Of a stretch of DNA of 64,000 bases, positions 48,946-61,828 are shown piece by piece; position 1 is the first letter of the stretch; every line of letters starts with the position of its first letter. The stretch lies in the NCBI RefSeq assembly GCF_900095215.1, contig NZ_LT606949.1, positions 1,608,949 to 1,672,948 of the forward strand, read 5' to 3'. This DNA is from Polynucleobacter necessarius (GTDB lineage Bacteria; Pseudomonadota; Gammaproteobacteria; Burkholderiales; Burkholderiaceae). Below the pieces are notes generated by a model. It was not told where the DNA came from. It saw nothing but the letters and a program-made list of their open reading frames with translations, and did no database searches. The position numbers and the translations under genes were made by a program.

Positions 48946-50868
48946 ATGCGTTATTCCAAAAGTTTCGATGTCATTGTGGTTGGTGGCGGTCACGCTGGGA
49001 CCGAGGCCGCCCTTGCGTCGACGCGCATGGGTTGTGACACCCTCTTAATTACCCATAGCATTGAAAATCTAGGTGCCATGAGTTGCAATCCCTCGATTGG
49101 TGGGATTGGTAAAGGCCACTTGGTAAAGGAGATTGATGCGATGGGTGGCGCTATGGCTGCCGCTGCCGATGAAGCTGGTATTCAGTTCCGAATCCTCAAT
49201 TCCAGCAAAGGCCCTGCTGTGCGCGCAACTCGCGCCCAAGGCGATCGAGTTCTATATAAGGCCGCTATTCGCCGTCGCTTAGAAAATCAACCCAATTTAA
49301 CCCTGTTCCAGGCCGCAGTTGACGATCTATTGGTTAAAGGCGATGAGGTCCAGGGCGTGGTTACACAAATGGGCCTGGAGTTTATGGCTAAAAAAATAGT
49401 GCTGACAGCAGGCACCTTTTTAGACGGCAAGATTCACGTAGGCTTAAATAATTATGCTGGTGGGCGCGCTGGTGATCCAGCGGCCGTTTCCCTGTCTGCC
49501 AGATTAAAAGAGTTGAAGCTCCCTCAGGGAAGATTAAAAACGGGTACTCCCCCGCGCATTGATGGCAGAACAATTGATTTCTCAGTCATGTTGGAGCAGC
49601 CCGGGGATGTAGACCCTGTGCCAGTGTTCTCTTATTTTGGCCGTCCAGAGCAGCACCCCAAGCAAGTCCCTTGCTGGATTTCGCATACAAACGAGCGAAC
49701 CCATGACATTATTCGGGGTGGTTTAGATCGTTCGCCGATGTATACAGGCGTTATTGAGGGGGTCGGCCCGCGCTATTGCCCTTCTATTGAAGACAAAATA
49801 CATCGCTTTGCCTCAAGAAATAGCCATCAAATCTTCTTGGAACCTGAGGGGCTCACAACAAATGAGTTTTACCCTAATGGCATTTCTACTAGCCTACCCT
49901 TCGATGTTCAGTGGGACTTGGTTCGCAGTATTCGAGGCATGGAAGCGGCAGTGATTGTGCGCCCTGGCTATGCCATTGAATATGACTTCTTTGACCCGCG
50001 CCAGCTGCGCCATAGTCTAGAGACAAAAGTTATTGGCGGCTTATATTTTGCGGGGCAAATTAATGGCACCACAGGCTATGAAGAGGCTGCGGCGCAGGGA
50101 ATGCTGGCTGGAATTAATGCTGGCTTAGCCGCCAAAGGGAAAGAGCCTTGGTTGCCCAAGCGTAGCGAGTCCTATATTGGCGTTCTCGTTGATGACCTAA
50201 TTACCCGTGGAGTTCAGGAGCCTTATCGCATGTTTACCAGCAGGGCTGAATATCGCCTGAGCTTGCGTGAGGATAATGCGGATATGCGCCTAACTACTAT
50301 TGGCCGAGAGTTGGGATTGGTTGACGATTATCGCTGGGAAGTGTTTTGTAGAAAACAAGAGGGTGTTTCACGTGAAACATCTCGTTTACAAAATATTTGG
50401 GTGGGGCCTAAGAGTGAGGCCGCCCCTTTTGTTTCCCAATTATTGGGGCAGGACATTTCTCATGAGTGTAGTTTGGCTGAGCTTTTAAGGCGCCCCGGCG
50501 TTACTTATGAGGCAATTACTAGTCTGTATAATGGAATATGGGCCCCAGAGTCTTTGGATGAAGATTTTGGACTGGCCTCTCAAATAAGTGACCAAGTAGA
50601 GATTTCTGTGAAATATCAGGGCTACATTGATCGCCAGACGACCGAAATTGCTCGTCAAGAGCATAACGAGACCTGTCCACTGTCAGAGTCGCTCGACTAT
50701 TCACAGGTTGTTGGTTTATCTAAGGAGGTCCAACAAAAACTCAACCTGCATAAGCCCACAACATTGGGTCAGGCTGGCCGAATTTCAGGTGTAACGCCTG
50801 CTGCCATTTCCCTATTGTTGGTGCACCTTAAAAAAGGCTTGGGTCGAACCCAAGAGGCCCATGAATGA
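48946..50868 (+). CDS. mnmG: tRNA uridine-5-carboxymethylaminomethyl synthase MnmG
   Basis: FAD protein that with MnmE forms cmnm5U34. The 640-residue protein has the FAD site [34 protein letters not shown], the catalytic Cys region near YCPSIEDK (Cys in [13 protein letters not shown]), [23 protein letters not shown], and the C-terminal helical domain that contacts MnmE. The second parS lies in the coding sequence at 50364-50379, where it encodes VSRET. Overlaps rsmG by eight bases. Intact. Confidence 0.97.
   Translation: MRYSKSFDVIVVGGGHAGTEAALASTRMGCDTLLITHSIENLGAMSCNPSIGGIGKGHLVKEIDAMGGAMAAAADEAGIQFRILNSSKGPAVRATRAQGDRVLYKAAIRRRLENQPNLTLFQAAVDDLLVKGDEVQGVVTQMGLEFMAKKIVLTAGTFLDGKIHVGLNNYAGGRAGDPAAVSLSARLKELKLPQGRLKTGTPPRIDGRTIDFSVMLEQPGDVDPVPVFSYFGRPEQHPKQVPCWISHTNERTHDIIRGGLDRSPMYTGVIEGVGPRYCPSIEDKIHRFASRNSHQIFLEPEGLTTNEFYPNGISTSLPFDVQWDLVRSIRGMEAAVIVRPGYAIEYDFFDPRQLRHSLETKVIGGLYFAGQINGTTGYEEAAAQGMLAGINAGLAAKGKEPWLPKRSESYIGVLVDDLITRGVQEPYRMFTSRAEYRLSLREDNADMRLTTIGRELGLVDDYRWEVFCRKQEGVSRETSRLQNIWVGPKSEAAPFVSQLLGQDISHECSLAELLRRPGVTYEAITSLYNGIWAPESLDEDFGLASQISDQVEISVKYQGYIDRQTTEIARQEHNETCPLSESLDYSQVVGLSKEVQQKLNLHKPTTLGQAGRISGVTPAAISLLLVHLKKGLGRTQEAHE
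50364..50379. promoter_or_regulatory. parS site 2, inside mnmG
   Basis: A second perfect TGTTTCACGTGAAACA, 1.47 kb from the first, in the mnmG reading frame. Two clustered parS sites about 11-13 kb from oriC and 1.2-2.6 kb from parAB fit the usual chromosomal centromere. Confidence 0.97.
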
Positions 50869-51529
50869 GGATTTGCTGGCGCTAGGTATAAAAGAGCTTT
50901 GTCTGGAATTGAGCCCAGCCAACATTGCCGATTTGGAGCTATTTTTGCAGGAGATGGGGCGCTGGAATCAGATTCATAACCTCACAGCTATTGAGGGTGA
51001 GGAAGAGTCTGTGCGCTTACATCTGATTGATTCCATTGCGGTTTTGCCGGTATTGAGGCGCTTTTTAAAAGCCCCTTCCCCGCGAATTGCAGATCTTGGT
51101 TCGGGGGGTGGTTTGCCGGCGATCCCGATTGCGATTATTCAGTCTGATTGGCGGCTCTCCCTGATTGAGGCGGTTCGAAAGAAAACCGCTTTCTTACAGC
51201 ACGTGCGTGGAAAGCTAAAGTTAAACCACATTGAAGTATTAAGTGCAAGAGTTGAAAATGTTGCGGTGCATCAACCCGGTCAGTTTGATGCGGTGATTTC
51301 CAGAGCATTTACTAATCTTGCCCGTTTTCTGGAGCTCTCACTACCTTTTTTAAAACTAGATGGACTGGTATTTGCGATGAAGGGTAAGCGCGCCGATGAA
51401 GAAATGCGGGATGTTTGCATGGATGATTGGTGCTTAGTCGCTGATGAACCCCTTCGTATTCCGAATTTAGCGGTCGAGAGACGCCTTTTGGTGTTGGCCC
51501 CCGTGAGAAAATCCTTTCTCACCTTTTAA
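50861..51529 (+). CDS. rsmG: 16S rRNA m7G527 methyltransferase
   Basis: Methylates G527 in the 530 loop of 16S rRNA. The 222-residue protein has the helical N-terminus ending in [13 protein letters not shown] motif I ([17 protein letters not shown]), [13 protein letters not shown] and the motif [13 protein letters not shown]. It overlaps mnmG by eight bases and is followed by parA after 18 bp, the standard mnmG-rsmG-parA-parB order. Intact. Confidence 0.96.
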   Translation: MNEDLLALGIKELCLELSPANIADLELFLQEMGRWNQIHNLTAIEGEEESVRLHLIDSIAVLPVLRRFLKAPSPRIADLGSGGGLPAIPIAIIQSDWRLSLIEAVRKKTAFLQHVRGKLKLNHIEVLSARVENVAVHQPGQFDAVISRAFTNLARFLELSLPFLKLDGLVFAMKGKRADEEMRDVCMDDWCLVADEPLRIPNLAVERRLLVLAPVRKSFLTF

Positions 51530-51547
51530 GTAAAACCAAAAGTAGCC

Positions 51548-52318
51548 ATGGCAAAAATTTTCTGCATTGCAAATCAAAAAGGTGGGGTTGGTAAGACCAC
51601 TACAGCCGTTAATTTGGCAGCGGGATTGGCCGGGCTAAAGCAGCGTGTTTTATTGGTTGATTTAGACCCCCAGGGCAATGCAACGATGGGTTCAGGCGTT
51701 GAAAAAGCCGATCTACATACCAGCGTATATCAGGTGTTGATTGGCATGGCATCTGTTAAAGAGTGTGCACAGCGTTGTGAAAGCTCTGGCTATGACGTGT
51801 TGCCTGCGAATCGTGATTTGGCGGGCGCTGAAATTGAGTTGGTGGATTTAGATGTGCGCGAAGTCCGTTTGAAGAATGCGCTTGCGCAAGCGGCGAATGA
51901 TTACGATTTTATTTTGATTGATTGCCCACCCGCCTTATCTTTGCTAACCCTTAATGGGTTGTGCGCAGCAAACGGCGTGATTGTCCCCATGCAGTGCGAA
52001 TACTTTGCATTAGAAGGCTTAACCGATTTGGTGAATACCATCAAACAAGTGCATGCAAATTTAAATCCGGATTTAGTCATTATTGGTTTGCTGCGCGTGA
52101 TGTTTGACGCGCGCATGACATTGCAACAACAGGTGTCTGATCAGTTGCTTGAGCACTTTGGCGATAAAGTCTTTAAGACTATTATTCCGCGGAATGTTCG
52201 CCTTGCAGAGGCCCCGTCTTACGGCCTTCCGGGGGTTGCGTTTGATAAGTCGTCGCGTGGTGCAAAAGCCTATTTGGAGTTTGGCGCCGAAATGGTTGAG
52301 GGCATCAAACACATGTAA
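51548..52318 (+). CDS. parA: Chromosome partitioning ATPase ParA (Soj)
   Basis: Deviant-Walker ATPase that binds nucleoid DNA and pulls ParB-parS complexes apart. The 256-residue protein begins MAKIFCIANQKGGVGKTTTA, with the signature Lys in the deviant P-loop, LLVDLDPQGNATMG and DYDFILIDCPPALS. Short chromosomal type with no N-terminal HTH. Cooperates with parB 20 bp downstream and the two parS sites upstream. Intact. Confidence 0.97.
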   Translation: MAKIFCIANQKGGVGKTTTAVNLAAGLAGLKQRVLLVDLDPQGNATMGSGVEKADLHTSVYQVLIGMASVKECAQRCESSGYDVLPANRDLAGAEIELVDLDVREVRLKNALAQAANDYDFILIDCPPALSLLTLNGLCAANGVIVPMQCEYFALEGLTDLVNTIKQVHANLNPDLVIIGLLRVMFDARMTLQQQVSDQLLEHFGDKVFKTIIPRNVRLAEAPSYGLPGVAFDKSSRGAKAYLEFGAEMVEGIKHM

Positions 52319-52338
52319 TTTGTAGAAAGAAAAAGATC

Positions 52339-53229
52339 ATGGTTGCTATTAAGAAAAAAGGTTTGGGTAGAGGTCTTGAGGCCTTGCTTGGAGAGAAGAC
52401 TCAAGCAGCAAGCCCTACTGCCGAGATCAACCGCTTGCCGCTAACCGCGTTACAGGCGGGTAAATATCAACCGCGTCAAAAAATGGAAGCAGGCGCTTTG
52501 CAAGAGTTGGCAGAAAGCATTCGTGAGCAAGGTGTAATGCAGCCATTGTTGGTGCGATTTGTGGCATCAGGCAAGTACGAAATTATTGCAGGTGAAAGAC
52601 GTTTTCGCGCAGCAACGATTGCGGGCTTAAAAGAGGTTCCAGTTTTAGTGTCGGGCGCAGATGATCAAGCTGCCGCTGCAATGGCCTTGGTGGAAAACAT
52701 GCAGCGTGAGGATTTGAATCCTCTTGAAGAATCACAAGGTTTGGCTAGGTTGATCGAAGAGTTTGGCTGTACACATGAGCAGGCGGCCAAGGCGGTGGGC
52801 AAATCACGCAGCGCGATTACCAATTTATTGCGCCTTATTCAGCTGGCAAAGCCTGTGCAGGCAATGCTATTGGCTGGCGATATCGATATGGGCCATGCGC
52901 GCGCTCTGTTGCCTCTTCCGGACGCCAGTCAGGTGGTTTTGGCACAAAGAATCTCATCTCAAGGCTTGTCTGTTCGTGAAGCAGAAAGAATGACGGCTGC
53001 ACTGGTGATTGCTGGCGGACAAATAGGGGACAAAAAAACCAAAAGTAAGCCGGGAACCTCTTCTCCAAGCGGCGATCCTGATATGCAGCGGTTGATGCAA
53101 GAAATTGCAGATTTAATCGGATTAAATACCGAATTTAAGCTTAAGGGCAAAGGCGGAGAGCTCAGAATTCGCTTTAGCCAATTCGATGAGCTTGATGCTC
53201 TATTAAAAAAGTTGGGTATTGAATCCTAA
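52339..53229 (+). CDS. parB: Chromosome partitioning protein ParB (Spo0J)
   Basis: CTP-dependent clamp that loads at parS and spreads along DNA. The 296-residue protein has an N-terminal ParA-stimulating stretch (KKGLGRGLEALLG), the CTP-binding ParB domain with GERRFRAA and ENMQREDLNPLEE, the parS-reading HTH (QAAKAVGKSRSAITNLLRL) and a C-terminal dimerisation domain after a Ser/Pro/Gly linker. Intact. Confidence 0.97.
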   Translation: MVAIKKKGLGRGLEALLGEKTQAASPTAEINRLPLTALQAGKYQPRQKMEAGALQELAESIREQGVMQPLLVRFVASGKYEIIAGERRFRAATIAGLKEVPVLVSGADDQAAAAMALVENMQREDLNPLEESQGLARLIEEFGCTHEQAAKAVGKSRSAITNLLRLIQLAKPVQAMLLAGDIDMGHARALLPLPDASQVVLAQRISSQGLSVREAERMTAALVIAGGQIGDKKTKSKPGTSSPSGDPDMQRLMQEIADLIGLNTEFKLKGKGGELRIRFSQFDELDALLKKLGIES

Positions 53230-53258
53230 AATTAAGCAGAAAAATGTCCTCAAATTCT

Positions 53259-53287
53259 TTGACATATTGCAGTGCACACATTAAACT
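53259..53287 (+). promoter_or_regulatory. Promoter of the atp operon
   Basis: A perfect -35 TTGACA (53259-53264) and, 17 bp on, TAAACT (53282-53287) as -10, immediately before atpI in the parB-atpI spacer. The good -35 fits a strongly expressed operon. Confidence 0.6.
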
Positions 53288-53299
53288 CTCGGGGCTAAA

Positions 53300-53791
53300 T
53301 TGATTCCTCAAAAAATCATTTTTCCTAGGCAAATGAATGGGATGAGCCCGAAGAAGAGGTCATTCGGGTCTACGGTAGAAGAGATTGCTGCATTGCAGCA
53401 ATTCGATGCAGCAAAATATCGCGCCCTTTCACCTTGGAAAATTATTTTGACCCAAGTGCTGATTACAGCTATCAGCATGTTGTTTTGGTCAATTTTTGGT
53501 GAGCCGGTAGGGGTAAGTCTTTACACTCAGTCGGCCTTTTTAGGTGGTTTAATTAGCGTCTTGCCTACAACCTTATTTTTAATTAAGTTGAAATTGGCAA
53601 AAAAATCGCAAAGATTAAATCCAGGAAGAGTTTTAGCGGCATTAGTTTCTGGCGAATTTATCAAAATCGCCGTGACGTTAATGTTGTTTATAGGGATTGC
53701 GTATTACCTCCCTGGCGTGCTTTGGGTCCCCTTGTTGGTGACTTACCTGCTTGTCTTGAAGTGTGTTTGGCTGGCGTGGTTGTGGCGTTAA
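53300..53791 (+). CDS. atpI: ATP synthase protein I
   Basis: A 163-residue membrane protein with four helices (ILTQVLITAISMLFWSIF, AFLGGLISVLPTTLFLI, FIKIAVTLMLFIGIAYYL, WVPLLVTYLLVLKCVW) typical of AtpI, an assembly factor thought to help build the c-ring. The frame opens at TTG 53300, with ATG codons at about 53333 and 53342 as alternatives; the exact start is unsettled. Forty bp precede atpB. Intact. Confidence 0.85.
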   Translation: MIPQKIIFPRQMNGMSPKKRSFGSTVEEIAALQQFDAAKYRALSPWKIILTQVLITAISMLFWSIFGEPVGVSLYTQSAFLGGLISVLPTTLFLIKLKLAKKSQRLNPGRVLAALVSGEFIKIAVTLMLFIGIAYYLPGVLWVPLLVTYLLVLKCVWLAWLWR

Positions 53792-53828
53792 GTGGTGACA
53801 ATTGAGATTGAAACAAAGGACTAGTTAA

Positions 53829-55019
<1,191 letters not shown>

Positions 55020-55030
55020 TTGTTTTTGCG

Positions 55031-55052
55031 TGGATGACCAGCGGGTCATCCA
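55031..55052 (+). promoter_or_regulatory. Intercistronic hairpin between atpE and atpF
   Basis: TGGATGACC (55031-55039) pairs perfectly with GGTCATCCA (55044-55052) around AGCG. There is no T tract, so it is not a terminator. It would protect the 3' end of the atpE message or damp downstream flow, matching the high c-subunit stoichiometry. Confidence 0.65.
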
Positions 55053-55082
55053 ACTGTTCTCAACAATACGGAAAGGAATATC

Positions 55083-55553
55083 GTGAATCTGAACGCGACC
55101 CTATTCGCGCAAATGATCGTTTTTTTCGTCTTATGGTGGGTTGTTGCACGCTTTGTGTGGCCGCCGCTAGTAAAGGCGATAGATGAGCGTTCAAGCAAAA
55201 TTGCTGATGGTTTAGCTGCTGCCGAGCGCGGTAAAGAAGCTCTCGCACTAGCCAGCAATGAAGCTGAGCAAGAATTAACTAAAGCACGCCAAGAAGGTGT
55301 TCAACGCGTTGCTGAAGCTGAAAAACGTGCACAAATATCAGCCGAAGAAATTCGTGCTAACGCACAGGCCGAAGCCGCTCGAATCATTTCTCAAGCACAA
55401 CAAGATGCAGCTCAACAAGTTACCCGCGCTCGTGAAGTATTGCGCGCTGAAGTTGCCTTGCTTGCTGTTAAAGGCGCTGAGCAAATTTTGCGTCGTGAAG
55501 TAGATGCAAAAGCGCACGGCCAATTGCTTGACCAACTAAAGGCAGAACTTTGA
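55083..55553 (+). CDS. atpF: ATP synthase Fo subunit b
   Basis: Peripheral-stalk subunit. The 156-residue protein starts at GTG 55083 behind GGAAAGGA, with one N-terminal helix ([18 protein letters not shown]) and a long charged coiled coil rich in Ala/Glu/Arg (about 40-140). It ends with [11 protein letters not shown], which binds delta. One base separates it from atpH. Intact. Confidence 0.96.
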   Translation: MNLNATLFAQMIVFFVLWWVVARFVWPPLVKAIDERSSKIADGLAAAERGKEALALASNEAEQELTKARQEGVQRVAEAEKRAQISAEEIRANAQAEAARIISQAQQDAAQQVTRAREVLRAEVALLAVKGAEQILRREVDAKAHGQLLDQLKAEL

Positions 55554-55554
55554 T

Positions 55555-56091
55555 ATGGCTGATTTAGCCACTATTGCACGTCCTTATGCGGAAGCGCTTT
55601 TTCAAAGCGCCAAGCCAGCTGAGCTTGCTGGATGTTTGGAGCAGTTAAATGAATTGGCGCAGTTTGCTGCTTTGCCAGAAGTTGCTGCTTTGTCAAACAA
55701 CCCAAAAGTATCTGCTGATGATTTGAGTAAATTGCTTTCTGGCATGGTGAAGACCAAATTAGATGGCAAGGTTGCCAGCTTTTTGAATCTTGTAAATCAA
55801 AACCACCGCTTAGCAGCTGTTCCGGAAATTGCACATCAATTTGCAGCAATGAAGAACAATAGCGAAGGCGCAGCAGAAGTAAACATTACCAGTGCATTCC
55901 CTTTAGAGGGTTCTGCGTTAAATGATTTGTTGTCAAGTTTGAAGAAGCGCTTTGGGGGTAAGGAATTGCGCCCAACTATTCAAGTTGATCCAACATTGAT
56001 TGGCGGAGTTCGCATTCAAGTTGGCGACGAAGTAATGGATAGTTCAGTTAAGGCTCAGTTAGCTCAAATGCAAGCAAGTCTTGGCGCATAA
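55555..56091 (+). CDS. atpH: ATP synthase F1 subunit delta
   Basis: Caps the alpha3beta3 head and holds the b stalk. The 178-residue protein has the six-helix N-terminal domain (IARPYAEALFQSAK) and the C-terminal signature GGVRIQVGDEVMDSSVKAQL. Starts one base after atpF. Intact. Confidence 0.96.
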   Translation: MADLATIARPYAEALFQSAKPAELAGCLEQLNELAQFAALPEVAALSNNPKVSADDLSKLLSGMVKTKLDGKVASFLNLVNQNHRLAAVPEIAHQFAAMKNNSEGAAEVNITSAFPLEGSALNDLLSSLKKRFGGKELRPTIQVDPTLIGGVRIQVGDEVMDSSVKAQLAQMQASLGA

Positions 56092-56136
56092 GTGATCCCT
56101 ATTAAGAACATACGAAATAAGACCCAGGAGTAAGTA

Positions 56137-57678
56137 ATGCAACTCAACCCTTCCGAGATCAGCGAGCTGATCAAAAGCCGAATTAGCGAATTGGGCGTTG
56201 ACTCCCAAGTTCGCAACGAAGGCACTGTAATTTCAGTGACCGACGGTATTTGCCGCGTACATGGCTTGTCAGGCGTGATGCAGGGCGAAATGTTGGAGTT
56301 TCCGAACAACACTATCGGCCTCGCGTTAAACCTTGAGCGTGATTCTGTTGGTGTCGTAGTGTTGGGTGAGTACACTCACATTAAAGAAGGTGACCCAGTT
56401 AAATGTACTGGCCGAATTTTGGACGTTCCAGTTGGTCCAGAGTTGCTTGGTCGCGTTGTAAACGCACTTGGTCAGCCAATTGATGGCAAAGGCCCAATCA
56501 ACACTAAGTTAACTGACTTTATTGAAAAAGTTGCTCCTGGCGTTATCGCACGTCAATCCGTTAGCCAGCCAGTGCAAACTGGTTTGAAGGCGATTGACAC
56601 CATGGTTCCAATTGGCCGTGGTCAGCGTGAGTTGATCATTGGCGACCGCCAAACTGGTAAGACAGCTGTTGCGGTTGACGCGATCATTAACCAAAAAGGT
56701 AAAGGCGTTTATTGCGTTTACGTGGCGATCGGTCAAAAAGCTTCTACTATTGCTAACGTGGTTCGCAAGCTCACAGAATTGGGCGCGATGGAGTACACTG
56801 TTGTTGTTGCAGCAAGTGCTGCTGAGTCTGCAGCGATGCAGTACCTCTCTGCTTACGCAGGTTGCACTATGGGCGAATACTTCCGTGACCGCGGTGAAGA
56901 TGCTTTGATTGTTTACGATGACTTGACCAAACAAGCAGTTGCTTATCGTCAAATCTCCTTGTTGCTCCGCCGCCCACCGGGTCGCGAAGCATATCCTGGC
57001 GACGTTTTCTATCTCCACTCACGCTTGCTTGAGCGCGCTGCTCGTGTAAATGCTGAGTACATTGAGAAGTGCACCAACGGCGCAGTAAAAGGCAAAACGG
57101 GTTCTTTGACCGCATTGCCAATTATTGAAACTCAAGCCGGTGACGTTTCTGCATTCGTTCCAACCAACGTAATTTCGATTACTGACGGACAGATCTTCTT
57201 GGAAACCGACTTGTTTAACGCTGGTATCCGTCCTGCGATTAACGCCGGTATTTCTGTGTCCCGCGTTGGTGGTGCTGCACAAACTAAAGTCATGAAGAAA
57301 TTGTCTGGCGGTATTCGTACCGACTTGGCGCAATATCGTGAATTGGCGGCGTTTGCTCAGTTCGCCTCTGACCTTGACGAAGCAACCCGAAAGCAGCTCG
57401 AGCGTGGTCGTCGCGTTACTGAATTGTGTAAGCAAGCTCAATACAAGCCACTCCAAGTTTGGGAAATGGCCGCTTCACTCTACGCTGTTAATAATGGCTT
57501 CTTCGATGACCTCGAAGTGAAGAACGTATTGGTCTTCGAAAAGGGTTTGCAAGATCATTTGAAATCTAAGTACGCTGACTTAGTTGCGCGTATTGAAGAA
57601 ACCAAAGATTTGAGCAAAGATGACGAAGCTGCGTTGCGTGCCGCTATTGAGGATTACAAGCGTTCTGCCTCTTTCTAA
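56137..57678 (+). CDS. atpA: ATP synthase F1 subunit alpha
   Basis: Non-catalytic nucleotide-binding head subunit, 513 residues. Walker A is [13 protein letters not shown], with the arginine finger in the conserved [11 protein letters not shown] region and the beta-barrel N-domain ([19 protein letters not shown], part). SD AGGAGTAAGT precedes ATG 56137. Intact. Confidence 0.98.
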   Translation: MQLNPSEISELIKSRISELGVDSQVRNEGTVISVTDGICRVHGLSGVMQGEMLEFPNNTIGLALNLERDSVGVVVLGEYTHIKEGDPVKCTGRILDVPVGPELLGRVVNALGQPIDGKGPINTKLTDFIEKVAPGVIARQSVSQPVQTGLKAIDTMVPIGRGQRELIIGDRQTGKTAVAVDAIINQKGKGVYCVYVAIGQKASTIANVVRKLTELGAMEYTVVVAASAAESAAMQYLSAYAGCTMGEYFRDRGEDALIVYDDLTKQAVAYRQISLLLRRPPGREAYPGDVFYLHSRLLERAARVNAEYIEKCTNGAVKGKTGSLTALPIIETQAGDVSAFVPTNVISITDGQIFLETDLFNAGIRPAINAGISVSRVGGAAQTKVMKKLSGGIRTDLAQYRELAAFAQFASDLDEATRKQLERGRRVTELCKQAQYKPLQVWEMAASLYAVNNGFFDDLEVKNVLVFEKGLQDHLKSKYADLVARIEETKDLSKDDEAALRAAIEDYKRSASF

Positions 57679-57695
57679 GAGGGCTCGCATAAATC

Positions 57696-58565
57696 ATGGC
57701 AAGCACAAAAGAGATACGATCTAAGATCAAGAGCGTGCAAAACACGCGCAAGATCACGAAGGCAATGGAAATGGTCGCCGCATCCAAGATGCGTCGCGCC
57801 CAAGAGCGCATGCGTAATGCGCGTCCATACGCTGAAAAAATTCGTGAGATTGTTGCCAATCTTTCTAAAGCAAATTCTGAGTTCCGCCCTGCTTACATGG
57901 CAACTCGCGAAGTGAGGAAAGTTGGCACGATTTTGGTTACTACAGACAAAGGCTTGTGCGGCGGTTTAAATACCAACGTCTTACGTTTGATCGCTAACCA
58001 AGTGCGCGATTTGCAAGAAAAAAATATTGAGATTGCGTACACCGCAATTGGTGCAAAAGGTTTGCAATTTTTGAATCGCTCAAAAGCAAAACTCATTTCT
58101 CAAACAATCCAGATTGGGGATACGCCTCATATGGATGTTTTGATTGGCGCAATTGTTAGCCAATTAGAAGCGTTTGAGCGTGGCGAGATTGATGCTGTTT
58201 ATTTGGCATACACCCGCTTTGTAAATGCAATGAAACAAGAGCCTGTTTTAGACAAACTCTTGCCTTTGGAGCCAGAGGCTTTGACTCAACAAGAAAAAAC
58301 AGGCAATTCTTGGGACTACATCTACGAGCCGGACGCAGAGTCCATCTTGAATGGCCTGCTTAAACGTTACGTTGAGGCAATGATTTATCAGGCGGTTGCG
58401 GAAAACATGGCTTCTGAGCAGTCTGCACGCATGGTCTCAATGAAGGCTGCTTCAGATAATGCGAAGAACGTTATTGGTGAATTGCAATTGGATTACAACA
58501 AGACACGACAAGCTGCTATTACTAAAGAGTTGTCGGAGATTGTTGGCGGAGCGGCCGCGGTTTAA
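57696..58565 (+). CDS. atpG: ATP synthase F1 subunit gamma
   Basis: Central rotor shaft. The 289-residue protein has N-terminal coiled coil [20 protein letters not shown], the [10 protein letters not shown] loop, and the C-terminal coiled coil with [17 protein letters not shown]. Intact. Confidence 0.98.
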   Translation: MASTKEIRSKIKSVQNTRKITKAMEMVAASKMRRAQERMRNARPYAEKIREIVANLSKANSEFRPAYMATREVRKVGTILVTTDKGLCGGLNTNVLRLIANQVRDLQEKNIEIAYTAIGAKGLQFLNRSKAKLISQTIQIGDTPHMDVLIGAIVSQLEAFERGEIDAVYLAYTRFVNAMKQEPVLDKLLPLEPEALTQQEKTGNSWDYIYEPDAESILNGLLKRYVEAMIYQAVAENMASEQSARMVSMKAASDNAKNVIGELQLDYNKTRQAAITKELSEIVGGAAAV

Positions 58566-58605
58566 GCGGTCAGCGTTTAGGAATACGAAAGAATTCAGGA
58601 ATTAA

Positions 58606-60021
<1,416 letters not shown>

Positions 60022-60042
60022 TCGAACTCATCTAGGGAAATT

Positions 60043-60459
60043 ATGTCAACCATACGTGTCAATGTAGTAAGTGCTGAGCAGTCTATTTTCAGCGGAGAAG
60101 CCAAGTTTGTTGTGCTTCCTGGCGAAAGTGGTGAGCTCGGTGTTTTGCGCGGCCACACTCCTTTGATTACACGCATTCGTCCAGGCTCAGTTCGTATTGA
60201 AAAAGCTGACGGTGATGAAGAGTTTGTTTTCGTAGCTGGTGGCTATTTAGAAGTTCAGCCAGATCACGTGACCGTATTAGCAGACACTGCTATTCGCGGG
60301 CATGATCTTGATGAAGCCAAAGCTCTTGAAGCCAAGAAACGCGGTGAAGAGGCTATGCAAAATCGTGATACCGACTTTGATTTGGCCTTGGCCCAATCCG
60401 AGTTTGCAATGGCAGCTGCGCAGCTGGCAGCGATTGCGCGCTTCCGTCGTAAAAAGTAA
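60043..60459 (+). CDS. atpC: ATP synthase F1 subunit epsilon
   Basis: Rotor subunit that can inhibit ATP hydrolysis. The 138-residue protein has the N-terminal beta-sandwich ([24 protein letters not shown], part) and a C-terminal two-helix hairpin ([14 protein letters not shown] … [14 protein letters not shown]). Last gene of the atp operon. Intact. Confidence 0.97.
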   Translation: MSTIRVNVVSAEQSIFSGEAKFVVLPGESGELGVLRGHTPLITRIRPGSVRIEKADGDEEFVFVAGGYLEVQPDHVTVLADTAIRGHDLDEAKALEAKKRGEEAMQNRDTDFDLALAQSEFAMAAAQLAAIARFRRKK

Positions 60460-60474
60460 TATCCGGTCATCTCC

Positions 60475-61587
60475 TTGCTGTTAAATGATCGGTTTTTAAA
60501 GGCCTGCCTGGGCGAAGCGGTTGATCAAACACCGCTTTGGCTCATGCGCCAGGCCGGCCGATATCTCCCCGAATACAACGCCACACGGGCTAGAGCCGGA
60601 AGTTTTCTTGGCCTCGCACAAAATCCTGCTTACGCTACTGAAGTAACCCTTCAACCTTTGGATCGATATCCATTGGATGCGGCAATTTTGTTCTCAGATA
60701 TTTTGACGATTCCTGACGCTATGGGATTGGGACTCAAATTTGCTGCCGGCGAAGGCCCAAGCTTTGACCACCCCCTTCGCACTGAAGAGGCGGTTAAAAA
60801 ATTGCGCGTCGCCGATATGGACCAGTTGCAGTATGTCTTCGATGCTGTTTCAGAAATCCGCAAAGCCCTCATTCAGGATGGCAAGCAGCGCGTCCCATTA
60901 ATCGGTTTCTCTGGAAGCCCATGGACATTGGCGTGCTACATGATTGATGGCTCTAGCGCAGATGGTTTCGGTTATGCTAAAATCATGATGTTTAGTCGTC
61001 CTGATTTGATGCAGCATATCTTAGATATCAATGCACAATCTGTTGCCACTTACCTAAATGAGCAAGTAAAAGCGGGCGCACAGGCGCTCATGATTTTTGA
61101 TACTTGGGGCGGCATGCTCCCAGATGGCTGGTATCAAAAAGTCTCATTGGCATCCATGCAAAAAGTGATTGCTTTATTGCCGCGTGAACATGAGGGTCGA
61201 CAAATTCCGGTGATTATGTTGACTAAGGGCGGCGCAATTTGGCTAAATGATATGGCCCAAGTGGGTGCCGATGTCATTGCTATTGACTGGACGATGTCGC
61301 TCAGTCGTGCTAGAAAACAATTACTCGCTTTGAACAAACCTCTGGCATTACAGGGCAATCTAGACCCACTTATTCTGTTCTCAGAGCCAAAACAAATTGC
61401 GGCACAAGCAAGCCTTCTTCTAGAGGATTTGGCGAGTGCTCCAGCTCTTAAAACGGGTTTGCATCCACTAGATGGCCATGTGTTTAATTTGGGCCACGGC
61501 ATCTCTCAGTTCACACCCCCAGAAAGTGTTTCCGCTCTTGCAGAAGCTGTAATTGAGCGCTCAAGGTCGCTTAGGGTAAAGTCATAA
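60475..61587 (+). CDS. hemE: Uroporphyrinogen decarboxylase
   Basis: Heme-pathway enzyme converting uroporphyrinogen III to coproporphyrinogen III in the cytoplasm. The 370-residue protein has [13 protein letters not shown] near the N-terminus, the catalytic Asp region [12 protein letters not shown], and [13 protein letters not shown]. The frame starts at TTG 60475, 15 bases after atpC; no ATG suits better and no strong SD is seen, so the start is uncertain by a few codons. Intact. Confidence 0.95.
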   Translation: MLLNDRFLKACLGEAVDQTPLWLMRQAGRYLPEYNATRARAGSFLGLAQNPAYATEVTLQPLDRYPLDAAILFSDILTIPDAMGLGLKFAAGEGPSFDHPLRTEEAVKKLRVADMDQLQYVFDAVSEIRKALIQDGKQRVPLIGFSGSPWTLACYMIDGSSADGFGYAKIMMFSRPDLMQHILDINAQSVATYLNEQVKAGAQALMIFDTWGGMLPDGWYQKVSLASMQKVIALLPREHEGRQIPVIMLTKGGAIWLNDMAQVGADVIAIDWTMSLSRARKQLLALNKPLALQGNLDPLILFSEPKQIAAQASLLLEDLASAPALKTGLHPLDGHVFNLGHGISQFTPPESVSALAEAVIERSRSLRVKS

Positions 61588-61630
61588 TCCTGAGTAATCG
61601 CTAACTTGTACATTGAATTGATGGCGCAAG

Positions 61631-61802
61631 TTATGCACAGACGGCGACAACATTCGAAATTCAGTGAGATTGCGAATAACGATGTAAATTATTGATTTAT
61701 ATATAAAATAACTAAAAAACGTTAAAACACTGCAAAAATGGAAAGCTGATAAATTGATATACAAATCAGAATGTTTCGATGATATCCACAGACTTATCCA
61801 CA
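61631..61802 (+). promoter_or_regulatory. DnaA-box cluster before priA
   Basis: In the 241-bp AT-rich hemE-priA spacer, TTATGCACA (61631-61639) and TTATCCACA (61794-61802) fit the DnaA-box consensus exactly, and ATATCCACA (61782-61790) differs by one base. Between them is an AT-rich stretch (about 61690-61720) with few G or C. The last box ends 26 bases before the priA ATG. Confidence 0.7.
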
Positions 61803-61828
61803 AGCCAAATAGAGATTTTAAGCAATAA

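Noticed and set aside
56509-57456. Long antisense open frames inside atpA, atpD, topB and pckG
   Set aside because: They are mirrors of strongly coding sequence with no SD and no recognisable protein; only the mnmC/topB overlap has family-conserved residues on both strands.
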